Shown here: piece by piece, positions 61,856 to 64,000 of the stretch
Layout: each line of letters starts with the position of its first letter
Numbering within the stretch: position 1 is the first letter of the stretch
The notes under the pieces: model-generated
Seen by the model: the letters and a program-made list of their open reading frames with translations, nothing else
Told to the model about the DNA's origin: nothing
Database searches by the model: none
Source: Phymatolithon calcareum
Taxonomy: Eukaryota > Rhodophyta > Florideophyceae > Hapalidiales
Length of the DNA stretch: 64,000 bases
Reading direction: 5' to 3'
Assembly (NCBI GenBank): GCA_977006965.1
Contig: OZ345355.1
Coordinates: 2,294,001-2,358,000, forward strand
Program-made: the position numbers and the translations under genes

Positions 61856-63849
61856 GCTTTCGACGGATACATGCACAATAGAAGACGGTGTCTGGACTAA
61901 GTGAGCAAGCACTTGACGAGCTTCTGGGCATGTTCCAGGCTATAGACAGACCTCATCCCCGCAAAGCAGAGTTAGCATTCGCTGTAAATGTGACCCCCCG
62001 CATGACACAGGAACGTGGACTATTTTTCCCCTCGAGCCCCCTCAGGGGACCAAAAGTGGGTTTTTGTAGACCACGAAACTGTGGAACACCCACTACGAAA
62101 CCATTCGTAGGACAGAATCAAGCCAAATTTTCTTGCCACTGGAAAAGTTTCCTCAAGAGTCCTAATTAAGAGGATTTATTGAGAAGGTACCATGTGTCCC
62201 AAGTTAAGGAAAGTCGGCACCTTTCTAATCGCATTATACTAGCATCGAGAGTTGTCATTTACCTTATTCAGAATTGCAAAATATCACGTCAATGGCCCGC
62301 GCCACTTTATTCTCTTCGGTAGGGGTCTACGTAGGCTTCTTCAGGGTTCTGCTGAGTGTACCAATTGCCCATGCTCCTTGACTACCCATTTCTTCAATCA
62401 GCTTCCTTGGATTCCTAGGGAAGTGGCCTAAAAAACCATCTTGCGCAAAGAATTCTATGCCTTCTTTCTTTCATCCTCACTGCCTGGTGCGGTAGACCTT
62501 TCTTGGAAAACGTTATTTTTCTTACGCGGCGTTCTTCTTGTTTCTTCCAGACTCGTCGGAGGCTAGGTTTATCTTGCGGGTCAACTAGTCTTCTCCAATT
62601 CCGCGCTGCCCACTTACCGAACAGTAACGTTGCCATATCCTTCTGTATTTGCACTGCTGCTGTCGATACGCGGATTGTATCCGGTGTTATGTGTGCAGCG
62701 TACTCATACACTGGCCTGATAAAGGCTTTGAAGAGTCTGAAGTTCTTTTCAGTGCTGTACCCCCTCCTTGTCATGCCTAGGGAGCTCGTGAGTCGCACAT
62801 TGGCGCTTGCGCTTTTGAATCCGTCCTGAAGCCTGTCGTCACGGACTCTGTTCTCATCAATAAACGTGACGAGTTATTCTGCTGTGCGCTTTACTTGGAC
62901 TTCCTCGTTCGCTAGCAGAAACGCTGTTCTGGTTCTCTTCGTGGGGAGTATGACGGAGCACTTTCGAATCGACCAAGTCATTCGATAAGTACAAGCCCAC
63001 TCGGTGCATTCATTGAGCATCTCTCAAAGCTAGTCGCCATGACTTGCCATTAGTATGACGTCGTTCGCGAACATATTTAAACGAAGACTCACACTAGAAT
63101 CGTTGAAGTTCAGAGCGATTATCCTTTCTGCTAGGGTGACAAATATTTTGTGAGCGTGTGATAATAGTGAGATCGGCCTGTAGCTTTTCGGGGAGCTTGG
63201 GTCTCTTTTCTTGAATATCGGAACCACCCGTGCATTATTCCAATCGTCAGGCCAGCAACCGAGCCGTCCAGCTTTTGTGTTCGCTGCTGGTAGAAAGTTG
63301 TAGCTTTCTTCCGGGGTTAGTTGCAGTGCTTCTGAGAAGATACCGTCCGGTCCTGCTGCTTTTTGCCTCGCGGCACGTCGGAGGGCTCTTTTGAGATCTC
63401 ATTTTTTGTGCTCGTGTGACTTGAAACTTCCTCGGCCGAATGGCGTTTCCTCTGGGATCCTTGAGCTCTTCGGTCAGATGTCTCACCATTTCCGCTTGAT
63501 CGAATGGCTTCCCTTCGCAGCAATTCGTTTGGACTCTACTTTTCATTCGGATAAGATTTTTCACCTTCTTTGTGAAGTCTGTTGGAGTTAAAGCAGAAAG
63601 ATATTCAACGAATTTCTTAAAGCATGCTCGACTGTTTGCCCTGGTAATCTGCTTCACCTTTCTGTCAAGATCTCTATGTGATTTCCAGTCACCGACCGAG
63701 TTAGTTTTCCGGGCCTTCTTGCAAGCTTTCGTACGCAACTTTGAAATTTTGTCGAGCTCTTTAGTCCAGAATTCCTTTATCTTTGGGCCTGTTGCCTCAA
63801 GAGTCAGCAGATGCGTTCGCAACATTCAAATAAAAATCTACTCTCTTCC
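61856..63849 (+). mobile_element. SINE-like element split by a LINE
   Basis: The 5' part is 61856-62161 and the 3' part 63806-63849 (CAGCAGATGCG ... AAAAATCTACTCTCTTCC). Outer TSD GGTGGAATC at 61847-61855 and 63850-63858. The A1 counterpart is 3964-4268. Confidence 0.8.
62162..63794 (-). mobile_element. LINE group A inside a SINE, 11-bp TSD
   Basis: CCTCAAGAGTC at 62151-62161 and 63795-63805. The left end is the reversed group A terminus. Minus-strand coding from right to left: linker region 63247-63825 (IKEFWTKELDKISKLRTKAC; SRACFKKFVEYLSALTPTDF), RT start SPKSYRPISLLSHAHKIF (about 63170-63220), then the F-x-D-D region degraded to MFANDVILM, and the C-terminal part 62415-62798 (YEYAAHITPDTIRV; ESRHRILCAR-like). 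An internal deletion removes part of the RT palm between about 63140 and 63160. It is 5'-truncated within the linker. Confidence 0.9.
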
Positions 63850-63858
63850 GGTGGAATC

Positions 63859-64000
63859 ATCTCATGACGAGCGTCAGGCATGGAAGAAGTGTGTTTAAAA
63901 TTACCTAGAAGGATTAACGTCCTGCCATAATCTTAGTAGAGGTAGAAATAGAATCGCTGCTTGCTAGCCCAATAAGGGGAATGAGCATTCATTGTAATTC
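63859..64000. other. Window end, nothing recognised
   Basis: Short unique-looking sequence after the outer TSD. No ORF. Confidence 0.35.

Larger units (their letters stand above)
60305..62178. repeat. Duplication block A2 (partner 974-4283)
   Basis: Collinear with A1 from GGAAAACATTCGCTTCG upstream of the ATG to CAAGAGTCCTAATTAAG. It lacks the 2319-3680 LINE and the 52-bp insert. Confidence 0.8.

Noticed and set aside
1-64000. CRISPR arrays, bacterial operons, rRNA genes
   Set aside because: No regularly spaced short repeats, ribosome-binding-site-led gene strings or conserved rRNA segments were seen. Repeats are dispersed transposon pieces.

Overview
This is a eukaryotic nuclear window. 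It is dominated by layered transposable elements, with only two host-type gene families visible. There are no bacterial operons, rRNA genes or CRISPR arrays. The intact host-like genes are short and encode secretory proteins. The mix of Ty3/gypsy, several LINE lineages, MULE-like and other TIR elements suggests a repeat-rich alga. A florideophyte red alga is my best guess, from composition and general impression only; no marker gene proves it.

Layout. 1-0.97 kb: MULE remnant. 0.97-4.28 kb: duplication block A1, with a dead FAS1 (fasciclin) gene, SINE-like copies and a LINE insertion with clear target-site duplications (TSDs). 4.3-5.6 kb: LINE pieces. 5.6-9.8 kb: decayed AT-rich Ty3/gypsy element. 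10-13.6 kb: LINE, SINE and MITE fragments, including block C1. 13.7-15.3 kb: block B1, with an intact 243-aa single-pass membrane protein gene. 15.4-20.1 kb: LINE debris and a second MULE. 20.4-26.6 kb: a 6.1-kb TIR element encoding a large DDE-like protein behind a candidate -1 frameshift signal. 27.0-30.0 kb: a Plavaka/CACTA-like transposase in three ORFs. 30.6-32.3 kb: unrecognised reverse-strand exons. 32.75-40.2 kb: a structurally complete but disrupted Ty3/gypsy element, with 374/379-bp LTRs and CCATT TSDs. 40.3-44.4 kb: block B2, with a dead paralogue of the 13.7-kb gene, a 2-kb TA-flanked element carrying four identical palindromes, and a pogo-like MITE. 44.4-60 kb: a nest of at least five LINE groups, SINE copies and block C2. 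60.3-62.2 kb: block A2, with the intact FAS1 gene. 62.2-63.8 kb: a LINE inserted inside a SINE.

The three duplicated blocks occur in the order A-C-B ... B-C-A, but every pair is in the same orientation. Several insertions are present in only one member of a pair, so the blocks act as natural empty/filled-site comparisons. The two host-like genes are both predicted secreted or cell-surface glycoproteins, and each has one intact and one broken copy here. LINE group letters (A-F), SINE and block names are local labels invented for this window.
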